A DNA stretch of 64,000 nucleotides from CAZBGQ01 sp964491515 (GTDB lineage: Bacteria; Patescibacteriota; Gracilibacteria; UBA1369; UBA12473). Numbering within the stretch: position 1 is the stretch's first letter; each line of letters starts with the position of its first letter. The notes below the pieces were generated by a model. That model was not told the origin of the DNA. It worked only from the letters and a program-made list of their open reading frames with translations, and did no database searches. Shown one piece after another: positions 42,538 to 50,515 of the stretch. The position numbers and the translations under genes were made by a program. The stretch is from NCBI GenBank assembly GCA_964491515.1, contig CAZBGQ010000006.1, positions 1 through 64,000 of the forward strand, read 5' to 3'.

Positions 42538-45174
42538 CTAATCTAATTTGTGGATCATGATATGCCAGTTGCGTTGATCGCGTTCCCAGCGAACCTCAAG
42601 ACCAATGTCATGGTGCTCTTTGAGTGGTTCTTGCATGGCGATGAGCGCTCGTCCAACGAAAGTAGAGAGATACTCACGAGTTTTTTTCCCGAACTCAGCG
42701 TCTCTGTCTCCTAGCATTCCTCCCGCAGGAATTTGCGTGACCCCGTCTTTGTCGAGCATAGGCTCTCGGAATCGTGCCATGTGGCCTTTTGGTGTGGCGT
42801 ACGAAGCGATATCAATGGCTTGTCCGGAACTATGATCGGAAAGACTCTCGGTAGCAGTGGAGTTGGTTCTTCGTAGTTTTTTTGCATATTCTAATGTTCG
42901 GAGTGCTCCAGAAATTTTGAACGCATCCACAGGAGGGATGGTGGGGAATGATTTGACCCCAAATGCACTGGTGTCGCTGTTGAAGCGTTCTATTTGAGCA
43001 TTCACTAATTCAACTAATAGTTCGGTAATGGGTTCAAATGCCGCGTGCATGTACATCATGTCAGGGTTGTTGGAGGTTCCTCCTGTTTTTCCAACTTGTT
43101 CACAGAAATAGGGTTTTGATGGGTCATTTTCTGCCATGGGGACTAGGTTTCCTTTGGTGATTTCATCGTCAAGATAATCCTGCTGGAGTGCGGAGGCTTC
43201 AGAAAAGTATCCGGGTGATACGACTCGATGATTTTTCCTCACTTTTTGGTAGCCTTTTTCTCCTAACATTTTTTTCCATACGGAACTCAGTTGGAGAAAG
43301 CGTGGGCCTTGAAGGGATCGTCGGACATCGTTGGTTTCAGATGGCATACGACTGATTCGTTTTTTTTGGGAGAGAGTATCGTAAAGAGACTCCAATCCAG
43401 CTTGGGCATCGGTATACACTTGCTCATAATCGGCAGGTATGGTGATTTCATGTGAAGGGGCAACAGGTTCAGCAATGGGTTCGTCTTCCGGTTCTTCTGG
43501 CGTTTCTGAAGTTGGGCGTGTGACGGCTGAAACAGCATCATCTAGCATAGGAGATGCAAGTAAAAGACCACCTCCAAACAATCCAGCTAGAACCTTTCGG
43601 CGTGTGGGGCCTTGCCCTTTCCCTTTTTTTGGTTGCGCTTTTTGGAGGTCCTCATAGTCGGTTAATTTTGATAGGAGCCTGATTATTCCAGAAACACTTG
43701 CAATAACAGCTGAGAGACTGGCAATGGAGCCTTTGGCTTTTGACTTGGGCTTCTTAGGTTCAATAGGAGTTTTTTCTCGTCCATATTCTTCCAAGTAAAA
43801 TTCGGATTCTCCTCGTACGACACTAGACATGGCTAACACGCGTGGGACATATTCAAACACTTGGCGTTTAACTCCGCCTTCTTTTCCCATAGCATTGGCT
43901 AATATTGCGGGCCACACATCCACTCCATACGGGCTAGGACCAATTCGTGCGATGATTTCCTCATCTGAAAGGTCGATAAAATGTTTAATGCATTTCCGAA
44001 TACGGGTAGCTCCGGAGTGAAACGCATTGATGGCTGAAATTTCTTGTAGACCCTTATAGGAAAATCCAGGGTCAAGTGACAGAAGACGTTCTTCTAGGTC
44101 TTGAAGCGTGGCATGGGTGTCGTTGCTTTTTGCTGAAAGAAGGTCTTGTAAGTGAAGAAAATAGGCACAGAAAAGTTCCATTTGGACGAAACGATTTTTC
44201 TTATAGGTGTTATTCAAAGGAAAATTGCCTTTCCGTATTTTTGCTCCTAGCTCAGGATGGCGATCCATGTAGTCTTTGGCATCTTTCATTGCACCGGGCA
44301 TGAATTGAAATAAGCCCAACGCTCCAACATTGCTTTTTGCATCGCGATCAAAAGAACTTTCATTACCAGCAATTCCAATGGCAACTTCGAAGGACACGTC
44401 GTAAGCATCACAAACTCGTTCAATGGCCTCCAACACAGTCATGGATTCTCCCTCGAAGTAAGAGAGATTTCGTTTATCGTACGAAATCATTTCTTGAGAT
44501 CGACCATAAGTTGTTTCGCGGATAGAGCTATCATCAGATGTATCAATGCCTGGTAGCCGTGAGGTTGAAATAAGAGGATAGCCAGTTCCTTCGTAGGAGT
44601 CGGGAAGGACAAGGGCGCTTCCCAGTATTTCTTGGCGGTTATTATTGTGCCAATCATTGCGTTCTGAACTTGAGAGAGAGTCCCAATTGGCTGGAAGTTT
44701 TGTTGTGTGCAGAATATTTCCGAGCCCGTCATGATAATAGACTTGGTTTTGCGGACCGGAATAAATTTCTTGATAAAGAGAAACTTGAGAGGAAAGATTA
44801 GCTCCTGTGTCCATTTCTCCGCTGAATGTTAGGCGTGAAAGTACGTCGGTGATCGACGAATATTCAGTTGTTTTTAGTTCTTCGAAGTCAACATCTGTCA
44901 CAGGGCCTGTTGCTTCTTGGGTATTATCATCAGCAAGCCAGTTTGCCAGTGCTGCAGGAATTCCTATCTTGACTGAAAGAGGAACTGGGGAGTCGGATTG
45001 TGCTGCTTTTTGGGGCGGGGAGCTCGCAGGCGAAGGATCAAGTTCGACTGGCTCCTCGGATGGTGTATCTGAAATAGCTGTGAGGTTAGTGGTAAACCTT
45101 ATACTATATAGACTATAGCATATATGCAAAATAAGTAAAGAGGTTTCACGTGCGTTAAGGCTCAGGGCTTCCAT
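42538..45174 (-). CDS. Two-domain peptidoglycan hydrolase: SLT transglycosylase plus M15-type peptidase
   Basis: 878 residues. An SLT lytic transglycosylase domain is at about 255-395: AIGIAGNESSFDRDAKSNVG with the catalytic Glu, then GLFQFMPGAM. A long linker holds a hydrophobic RRKVLAGLFGGGLLLASPM segment (about 530-550) resembling an internal twin-arginine signal or TM anchor. The C-terminal M15/VanY-like domain has SDHSSGQAIDI (zinc His and Asp) and NWHIMIH at the end. The enzyme could cut glycan strands and stem peptides. The gene is divergent from yajQ. Confidence 0.85.
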   Translation of the reverse strand: MEALSLNARETSLLILHICYSLYSIRFTTNLTAISDTPSEEPVELDPSPASSPPQKAAQSDSPVPLSVKIGIPAALANWLADDNTQEATGPVTDVDFEELKTTEYSSITDVLSRLTFSGEMDTGANLSSQVSLYQEIYSGPQNQVYYHDGLGNILHTTKLPANWDSLSSSERNDWHNNNRQEILGSALVLPDSYEGTGYPLISTSRLPGIDTSDDSSIRETTYGRSQEMISYDKRNLSYFEGESMTVLEAIERVCDAYDVSFEVAIGIAGNESSFDRDAKSNVGALGLFQFMPGAMKDAKDYMDRHPELGAKIRKGNFPLNNTYKKNRFVQMELFCAYFLHLQDLLSAKSNDTHATLQDLEERLLSLDPGFSYKGLQEISAINAFHSGATRIRKCIKHFIDLSDEEIIARIGPSPYGVDVWPAILANAMGKEGGVKRQVFEYVPRVLAMSSVVRGESEFYLEEYGREKTPIEPKKPKSKAKGSIASLSAVIASVSGIIRLLSKLTDYEDLQKAQPKKGKGQGPTRRKVLAGLFGGGLLLASPMLDDAVSAVTRPTSETPEEPEDEPIAEPVAPSHEITIPADYEQVYTDAQAGLESLYDTLSQKKRISRMPSETNDVRRSLQGPRFLQLSSVWKKMLGEKGYQKVRKNHRVVSPGYFSEASALQQDYLDDEITKGNLVPMAENDPSKPYFCEQVGKTGGTSNNPDMMYMHAAFEPITELLVELVNAQIERFNSDTSAFGVKSFPTIPPVDAFKISGALRTLEYAKKLRRTNSTATESLSDHSSGQAIDIASYATPKGHMARFREPMLDKDGVTQIPAGGMLGDRDAEFGKKTREYLSTFVGRALIAMQEPLKEHHDIGLEVRWERDQRNWHIMIHKLD

Positions 45175-45208
45175 AATAGAGGCATACGATTTCTTAACTT
45201 TAATAAGT

Positions 45209-45703
45209 ATGGCAAAGGATTCATCAATGGATATTATTAGTCAGTTTGACCTTCAGGAAGTGCGAAATGCATTTGAGCAGACCAAGAAGGAAGTGGTCAT
45301 TCGATATGATTTAAAGATGCTTGATATTGAGGTAGAGATGACCGACGATAAGCTCACCATCACGGCACCCTCTGAAATGGCACTCAATGCCACGTGGGAA
45401 ATTCTTTTACAAAAAATGATCAACCGAAACCTGTCCCCCATGATTTTAGATCGCCAGGACATGGAAAAATGCGGAGGAAATCAGGTTAGATATGAGATTA
45501 AATTGATTAAGGCGCTGGATCAAGAAACTGCTAAAAAAATCACCAAACTCATTCGTGATCAGTTCTCCAAAGCGAAATCCAGCATTCAAGGCGAAACGGT
45601 TCGAGTTAGCTCAAAATCACGAGACGAACTTCAGGCCATCATGGTCATGCTAAAAGCTGAAAAAACCATCGAGCGAGCGCTGGAGTTTACAAACTACAGG
45701 TAG
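45209..45703 (+). CDS. YajQ family nucleotide-binding protein (UPF0234)
   Basis: 164 residues matching the family throughout: MDIISQFDLQEVRNAFEQ at the N-terminus, TKKEVVIRYDLK, the central NLSPMILDRQDMEKCGGNQV and the terminal VRVSSKSRDELQAIMVML. Members bind nucleotides, in some bacteria cyclic-di-GMP; the role here is unknown. It is monocistronic, flanked by opposite-strand genes. Confidence 0.93.
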   Translation: MAKDSSMDIISQFDLQEVRNAFEQTKKEVVIRYDLKMLDIEVEMTDDKLTITAPSEMALNATWEILLQKMINRNLSPMILDRQDMEKCGGNQVRYEIKLIKALDQETAKKITKLIRDQFSKAKSSIQGETVRVSSKSRDELQAIMVMLKAEKTIERALEFTNYR

Positions 45704-45712
45704 GGGCGTTAG

Positions 45713-46945
45713 CTATATTTGAATTTGCTCCAATGCTTGTTTGAGGCTTTCATAAGAGCCTGTCCATGGAATTCGAATAGTTTCAATCCCATATTGATTC
45801 AGTAAGTAGTCATCTCTCGACTCATCTCTGAATCGCGAAGCAAAATGATGTTGGCCATCAATTTCTATATTAACTTTTTTAGAGGTGATATATAAATCTA
45901 ATTCAAAGCCATCCAGCCTAATCCCACTAGATACTTCTCCTGAATAAGCCTGGCAAACGACTTCATGGGCAAATGCTTCAACAGGATTTGGTTCATGAGA
46001 TTTGGATCTTAGGCAAGAATCATATACAGATTCGAACCAGCTGGGGACCTCTAACCCAAGTAGGCTTAGATTTTGTCTTAGAGCCATGATTTGAGCTTCT
46101 GTGAATTGAGTCTGTCTTAAATTATTAAATTCTTCGAGGAGATAGGTCATTAGCTCTCGAGTTTCGTCGACATTTTGAAGCAAAATCAATCCACTTAGTC
46201 CTCCTAAAATTGCATTGGTTCTTAAGTTTACTCTGGGTTGGAGAATTTTTATTTGGAGTGCATTAAGAAGTTCGCTGGGGACGAAATTTGGTTTGAAATT
46301 TCGCAAACCGTATAAACTATTGGCAATCCCTTGCTCGTCTGGCGATTCCGTAGAGTTTTCGATAATCGAAGCAACAGATTTAAGAATGTCAGAGATTTCG
46401 TCAGAACAGTGTTCAAAGTCATAGTGACTCGTTGCTTCTCCTAATCGGTGTAAGATTGTTATCGCATTTATCAAATTCAAGTTAACTCCCTCGGCCACTA
46501 TGAACTTAACGAGATTCGCTAGGATTCCTTCAAGAGTGGTGCCGCGATTAAAGAGTAAAATTATTCGCTTATTTAGGCGCTTAGATATATCCTCAGGACT
46601 TAGAGCTGAAGAGGATTTAGGTTTTTGCTTGGGGCGAGGTCCGGCCATTTTTTCAGCACTTTCAAGAAAGCTCAGGCCCCACTTACAGAATTGAGAGATT
46701 CTCATTCTGCTACTTCTTTGTAGAAGATTTGTAATGGCTTCCCTTCCTTCGTCAATGACTGCGAAAACATCTTCACTATCAAGAAGTCTCCTTACACTTG
46801 TTGCAAAGTAAACGGTTTCAACGAGGAGAAAGTAGCTAGGAGTATCTCCGAATTGATCGAAATCTTGTTGTCGTGCTTTCTGAGAAGATCCATCGATAAA
46901 CTTTCTCTCGATAAGACGGAATGCATCGGGATCTGTTAAGTTCAT
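45713..46945 (-). CDS. Helical-repeat protein with C-terminal RAP/DUF559-type nuclease-like domain
   Basis: 410 residues. The first about 300 are alpha-helical, with repeat-like segments such as EQGIANSLYGLRNF, INAITILHRLGEAT and TNAILGGLSGLILLQ. This is reminiscent of the helical repeats before RAP domains in FASTK and octotricopeptide proteins. The last about 90 residues (RLDGFELDLYITSKKVNIEI, DGQHHF, then RDDYLLNQYGIETIRIPW) have the IExDGxxHF strand and following LxxxGIxxIRIPW of the RAP or DUF559 family, a PD-(D/E)XK-like fold. RNA binding or cleavage is therefore plausible; which of the two families it belongs to is open. Confidence 0.6.
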   Translation of the reverse strand: MNLTDPDAFRLIERKFIDGSSQKARQQDFDQFGDTPSYFLLVETVYFATSVRRLLDSEDVFAVIDEGREAITNLLQRSSRMRISQFCKWGLSFLESAEKMAGPRPKQKPKSSSALSPEDISKRLNKRIILLFNRGTTLEGILANLVKFIVAEGVNLNLINAITILHRLGEATSHYDFEHCSDEISDILKSVASIIENSTESPDEQGIANSLYGLRNFKPNFVPSELLNALQIKILQPRVNLRTNAILGGLSGLILLQNVDETRELMTYLLEEFNNLRQTQFTEAQIMALRQNLSLLGLEVPSWFESVYDSCLRSKSHEPNPVEAFAHEVVCQAYSGEVSSGIRLDGFELDLYITSKKVNIEIDGQHHFASRFRDESRDDYLLNQYGIETIRIPWTGSYESLKQALEQIQI

Positions 46946-46954
46946 AAATAGTAT

Positions 46955-47608
46955 TTAGATACGCTTAGAGGCAACGTAGTCAAAAGGCAACATGCCTTTT
47001 ATTGTCTCTGCTCCTGGTTGACCGGAAAAAAAGGTTGCTTCCCATCCTTCGTCGCGGGCAGTGGTATGCCAGCTTGGCTTATGTATACCCATTTCAGTTG
47101 TTTGTGACTGTGGCTCCCAAACTCCTCCAGGAGAGATTTCCCAGGTTACATCATGTTTCCTATGTTTTTCGAATTCATCAGATTTAACACCGCTTCGTGG
47201 GAAAAAGTAAACCATGCGTGACGCAAAAGTTGGGATACCTGAATATACGATTTGTGTGATTCCATTTTCTTCAAGAATATAGAAATGGTGGTTGATCTGT
47301 CCGACTTGTCCAAGTGGACAAAAATAAACTCCGTTTGGGAATGCCTCTGGGGGGCGTTTCCGTGAATCATGTACTCCAGGGCTTAGGAGATTGCTTAATT
47401 CAGATTGAGACCTGTCATCTAATTGCATCAATCCGACTCTATCTCCATTGAGTAAGGTTTTAATACGATCGGCCGCAGCTCTTGCTTGGAGGTCTACTTC
47501 GGTAAGTTGGGCTACTTCAGCAGGGAATAGTTCGCGCAGCTCATCGGGGATGAGTAGTGATGGTTCCCATAGTTCTTTGCCTTGAATGGTAGGGAGTATT
47601 GGTGACAT
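46955..47608 (-). CDS. Hypothetical soluble protein
   Basis: 217 residues without signal or TM helix. It contains a beta-rich middle (NGVYFCPLGQVGQINHHFYI, TQIVYSGIPTFASRMVYFF) and Trp-rich C-terminal part (VTWEISPGGVWEP, GWEATFFSG). No family is recognised. It lies 9 bp upstream of the RAP/DUF559-like gene and 25 bp downstream of the 47634 gene, so the three may form one transcript. Confidence 0.5.
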   Translation of the reverse strand: MSPILPTIQGKELWEPSLLIPDELRELFPAEVAQLTEVDLQARAAADRIKTLLNGDRVGLMQLDDRSQSELSNLLSPGVHDSRKRPPEAFPNGVYFCPLGQVGQINHHFYILEENGITQIVYSGIPTFASRMVYFFPRSGVKSDEFEKHRKHDVTWEISPGGVWEPQSQTTEMGIHKPSWHTTARDEGWEATFFSGQPGAETIKGMLPFDYVASKRI

Positions 47609-47633
47609 GTTATTGCTGCATTAAACAGATAAA

Positions 47634-48299
47634 TTACACAAAAAATTTATCAGGATGATGGGTAGTCACGGCCGAAGCACTTTCAATGGCCGCTAAAACT
47701 TTTCCCCAAATTTCATCATAATTTCGCCCGTCGTGACGGATGTACAGTTCCGGCCCAAACTCCATTCCGTAATTAAAGGATTGCGCCGTCATAGGTAAAT
47801 CGAAAAAGTCAATTTTGGGGAGTTCACCTGAGGCATCTTTAAAATCTCGATCCCCGATTATTTCAGGCCTTAAGGAGATATATGCGTTTACTCGAAGACC
47901 TTGAGGAAAAGGGACCACCATAATCTCAATGCCATTTTTTACCATTACATCAGAATAGCCCTTCATCCGGGAAGAAGCAGAAAACGAAAAACCACGAGCT
48001 CTTAAATCATTAAATAGGCGTAGGCGTATGGCTTCTAACAATTCTTGGTTTCGATCGGGAGTAATGGGGCGAAAATAGAAAGCACCTCCTTGACCCCAGT
48101 TCCCATCTAAAAGTCGTTCGTAGGTAGTTTGGACCTGCCCTAGATCTTCTTTGGGAAGAGGACGCACTCCTGATTCATGGTCATGTATTAAGGAAAGCGT
48201 GGCTAAAAGTGCATGTCTACCGAGTTGAGAGTTAAGAGATATTCCAGGCTCAATAGGTATGGTCTCGGTGGTATTCCTTAAAGGAAATTCTTGTGACAT
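47634..48299 (-). CDS. Hypothetical soluble protein
   Basis: The start is set to the ATG at 48299 because the longer frame (TTG at 48332) would begin inside the -10 element TATATT of a TTGACA-17-TATATT promoter. The product has 221 residues (MSQEFPLRNTTETIPIEPGI...), no TM helix, and an alpha/beta pattern with ASSRMKGYSDVMVKNGIEIM. No family is recognised. It probably heads a three-gene run down to 45713. Confidence 0.55.
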   Translation of the reverse strand: MSQEFPLRNTTETIPIEPGISLNSQLGRHALLATLSLIHDHESGVRPLPKEDLGQVQTTYERLLDGNWGQGGAFYFRPITPDRNQELLEAIRLRLFNDLRARGFSFSASSRMKGYSDVMVKNGIEIMVVPFPQGLRVNAYISLRPEIIGDRDFKDASGELPKIDFFDLPMTAQSFNYGMEFGPELYIRHDGRNYDEIWGKVLAAIESASAVTTHHPDKFFV

Positions 48300-48322
48300 A
48301 TGTAGATTCAAAAAAAGAGGCG

Positions 48323-48351
48323 AATATATCAATAGTTTTAAATATTGTCAA
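48323..48351 (-). promoter_or_regulatory. Sigma-70-type promoter for the 47634 gene
   Basis: On the minus strand TTGACA (48346-48351), a 17-nt spacer and TATATT (48323-48328). Transcription would begin near 48316, giving a leader of about 17 nt before the ATG at 48299. Confidence 0.75.
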
Positions 48352-48385
48352 GTAAGAGCTAGCCCTGTGGGCCACTTTGGCGGGC

Positions 48386-48414
48386 TTGACAAAAATAGCG
48401 AAAAGGGCTAAAGT
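48386..48414 (+). promoter_or_regulatory. Sigma-70-type promoter for the 48438 gene
   Basis: TTGACA (48386-48391), a 17-nt spacer and TAAAGT (48409-48414). Initiation would be near 48421, so either the TTG at 48426 (leader about 5 nt) or the ATG at 48438 can be used. Confidence 0.75.
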
Positions 48415-48437
48415 AGAAATATCTGTTGGCTATTTAC

Positions 48438-49322
48438 ATGTCGAAAATGTCTATTGATGAAAATTTATGGGACGCCTACACAGCAAGTGGTTGTCCTTCA
48501 GAAGAATTATTGGGGCAGTTAGTTGACGATCCATCAAAATCAACAGCAGATCATCCAGAGCTTTATCCAATGGCAACTGTTTTGGGCATTGGGAATAGTG
48601 AAGAATCAGAAGTCAGCGCTCGTTTAGAAGCCGTGCTTGAACATGTACGTTTTGTGCAAGGCAAGGCCGCGGAAGCTTTAAAAGAGGCCATGGGTGCTGC
48701 AGGAAGTGGAGTTTCACGGGATGATGTTGAAGCCTTATTGGGTGGCCAATCACCTAGCGAATTCCCTTCTGCGGGGTCAACGGCGGGATGGCTTGCTTCT
48801 ATTAGTACATACTATTTGGATAGTATGGGTGTCCCTGCTTCTGTTTTTGATCAATGGTCCTCGCCATTGGTGGAGGAGTTCTTTCCAGTAGTTGAAAATG
48901 AAGTTTTAGGGGAGCCTCTATCCGTGGAAGAAGTTTGGGTAGAGCTTGTCGATAGTGGGCGACTAAAAATTCATGTCGAGGGAGATTCCGAGCAGGCCGC
49001 TATTCTAGCGGCTCACCCCCAAGAAATATTACGATATTTTGAAAAGCGTGGCCCGGAGTTGGTTGGTCAACTTGTAGAGGTATTTCGATTAGGTGAGTTA
49101 GGACTAGGTGATTTCGAGAAACTTCAAATTACCCTTTCAGGGGATAGTTTTACTACATTGGTATTGAGTGAAATGGGAGGCAAAATAACAGGGGCGTCAT
49201 TAGACGGAAAACCATTGGATCTGGGGCAAATGCCTGGGCCAAATAGAAAAAAGGCAAGAGTCAATGCGGGAATAGAGGCAAGAGTAAACGGAAAAAGACA
49301 TCAGACGACGTTGATGATATAG
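48438..49322 (+). CDS. Hypothetical acidic protein
   Basis: About 294 residues from the ATG at 48438 (a TTG at 48426 is an alternative). It is acidic, has no TM helix, and has helical segments LEAVLEHVRFVQGKAAEALK and DSGRLKIHVEGDSEQAAIL. The C-terminus is basic (PNRKKARVNAGIEARVNGKR). No family is recognised. It has its own consensus promoter, divergent from the 47634 gene. Confidence 0.55.
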   Translation: MSKMSIDENLWDAYTASGCPSEELLGQLVDDPSKSTADHPELYPMATVLGIGNSEESEVSARLEAVLEHVRFVQGKAAEALKEAMGAAGSGVSRDDVEALLGGQSPSEFPSAGSTAGWLASISTYYLDSMGVPASVFDQWSSPLVEEFFPVVENEVLGEPLSVEEVWVELVDSGRLKIHVEGDSEQAAILAAHPQEILRYFEKRGPELVGQLVEVFRLGELGLGDFEKLQITLSGDSFTTLVLSEMGGKITGASLDGKPLDLGQMPGPNRKKARVNAGIEARVNGKRHQTTLMI

Positions 49323-49346
49323 AGGTCGGGGGGGCGCTGCTAGGGC

Positions 49347-49835
49347 TTATTGAAGAGCTCTCAATTTTGGTAAATAGAAGGCTTTTGCCTCGGACAAATC
49401 CATATTATAATAATTAGGTGGGAATTCTCCTGTGGCAATTCCAGCTAAACGTCTAAAAGGGTGCAAGTCCTTGGTTTCCTCTTCTCCTATTAGAAATGAG
49501 ATCAAAGAGGCTCTTAATTTTACAAAAAGAGGCTCCTCGGCGCATTCACCCGAAGATAGGCAATAGGTGCCACTCAAAGCAAAATCATCTGACCCTATAT
49601 CCATTAAGTAGTTGAAGTATTTAGCAATGGTTGAGATATCAGATTGGGGAATCCATTGAGTAATCAAGTCCACTACAATTTCTGCTGCCTGGCGTGCATT
49701 TGAATTTATAAAGTCTGGATAAACGGGTCGACCACGACCGCTGGCAATAAAGGTATTTATTTCTTTAGCCATTATCAGTGGAGTTAAAATCACTTCTACT
49801 AAAACATCGTCATCATTTGGTAGGCCTTCGGGCAT
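49347..49835 (-). CDS. Hypothetical protein
   Basis: 162 residues, soluble and mostly helical (MPEGLPNDDDVLVEVILTPL, ARQAAEIVVDLITQWIPQ), with two Cys near CLSSGECAEEP. No family is recognised. It is convergent with the 48438 gene and shares the short acidic style of the other orphan proteins in this stretch. Confidence 0.5.
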   Translation of the reverse strand: MPEGLPNDDDVLVEVILTPLIMAKEINTFIASGRGRPVYPDFINSNARQAAEIVVDLITQWIPQSDISTIAKYFNYLMDIGSDDFALSGTYCLSSGECAEEPLFVKLRASLISFLIGEEETKDLHPFRRLAGIATGEFPPNYYNMDLSEAKAFYLPKLRALQ

Positions 49836-49928
49836 TTTTAGATTTATTTATGAATAGGTAAAAATATAACCTATTTAGGAGGCATTGTCAATGGGGGGGG
49901 CGGGGTGAGAGGATGCTTCTAGAACTAT

Positions 49929-50288
49929 TTAAGCAGAGGGTGGTCCTTGTAAAATATTAGTTATGCTTTTCAATAACTCAATGACTTCATCGAAATCTCC
50001 CGAAGGTTCACCGGTAGAAGAGATTCGAGAATTAAGTGAAGGTGGCCTTTCGGAGGAGATGTCCCAATAAATTGTAAGTCTATAGGAGCCATTCTTAAAT
50101 TCGTACACAATTGCATCCATGCCATTAAGACGGGGAATCTTGGCGAACCTTTTTGTCCTAGTATGATTTCGGTCATGTGGGGAAATTTCTACTCCGAATT
50201 GTTCAAAAATACTCTCGATGAATTGCATTACCTCGGGAGCGATAGGTCTTTCAGTAGGCTCGGGTGTAGGTGGGCCGTCCAGAGGCAT
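49929..50288 (-). CDS. Hypothetical protein
   Basis: The ATG at 50288 is chosen because the longer TTG start at 50327 lies upstream of the transcription start predicted from TTGATT-17-TATAAT. The 119-residue product starts with a Pro-rich segment (MPLDGPPTPEPTERPIAPE), then MQFIESIFEQFGVEI and a beta pair (MDAIVYEFKNGSYRLTIYW). No family is recognised. Its promoter overlaps the region just downstream of tRNA-Pro. Confidence 0.5.
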   Translation of the reverse strand: MPLDGPPTPEPTERPIAPEVMQFIESIFEQFGVEISPHDRNHTRTKRFAKIPRLNGMDAIVYEFKNGSYRLTIYWDISSERPPSLNSRISSTGEPSGDFDEVIELLKSITNILQGPPSA

Positions 50289-50315
50289 AGGGAAGTATTT
50301 AAATACTACCTTTAT

Positions 50316-50344
50316 ATTATACAACAAAAAGGACCATCAATCAA
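50316..50344 (-). promoter_or_regulatory. Sigma-70-type promoter for the 49929 gene
   Basis: On the minus strand TTGATT (50339-50344), 17 nt, TATAAT (50316-50321). It starts 3 nt past the tRNA-Pro CCA end, so tRNA transcripts could also read into this gene. Confidence 0.65.
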
Positions 50345-50347
50345 TGA

Positions 50348-50424
50348 TGGTCGGGGTGAGAGGACTCGAACCTCCGACCTCCTGGTCCCAAACCAGGCGC
50401 GCTAACCAACTGCGCTACACCCCG
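50348..50424 (-). tRNA. tRNA-Pro(TGG)
   Basis: On the minus strand the acceptor CGGGGTG pairs with CACCCCG, the D arm is GCGC...GCGC, the anticodon stem is CCTGG/CCAGG with loop TTTGGGA (anticodon TGG), and the T arm contains GGTTCGAGTCC. The terminal CCA is encoded (50348-50350). The gene is 77 nt long and has no intron. Confidence 0.95.
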
Positions 50425-50515
50425 ACGATGATGACTTTTTAGTGAAAACTCTAAAAAAGCCATCCGAGTATACGACAAAGGGGAGAGGAGCTCAAGGGGA
50501 GAATAATTATATGAG

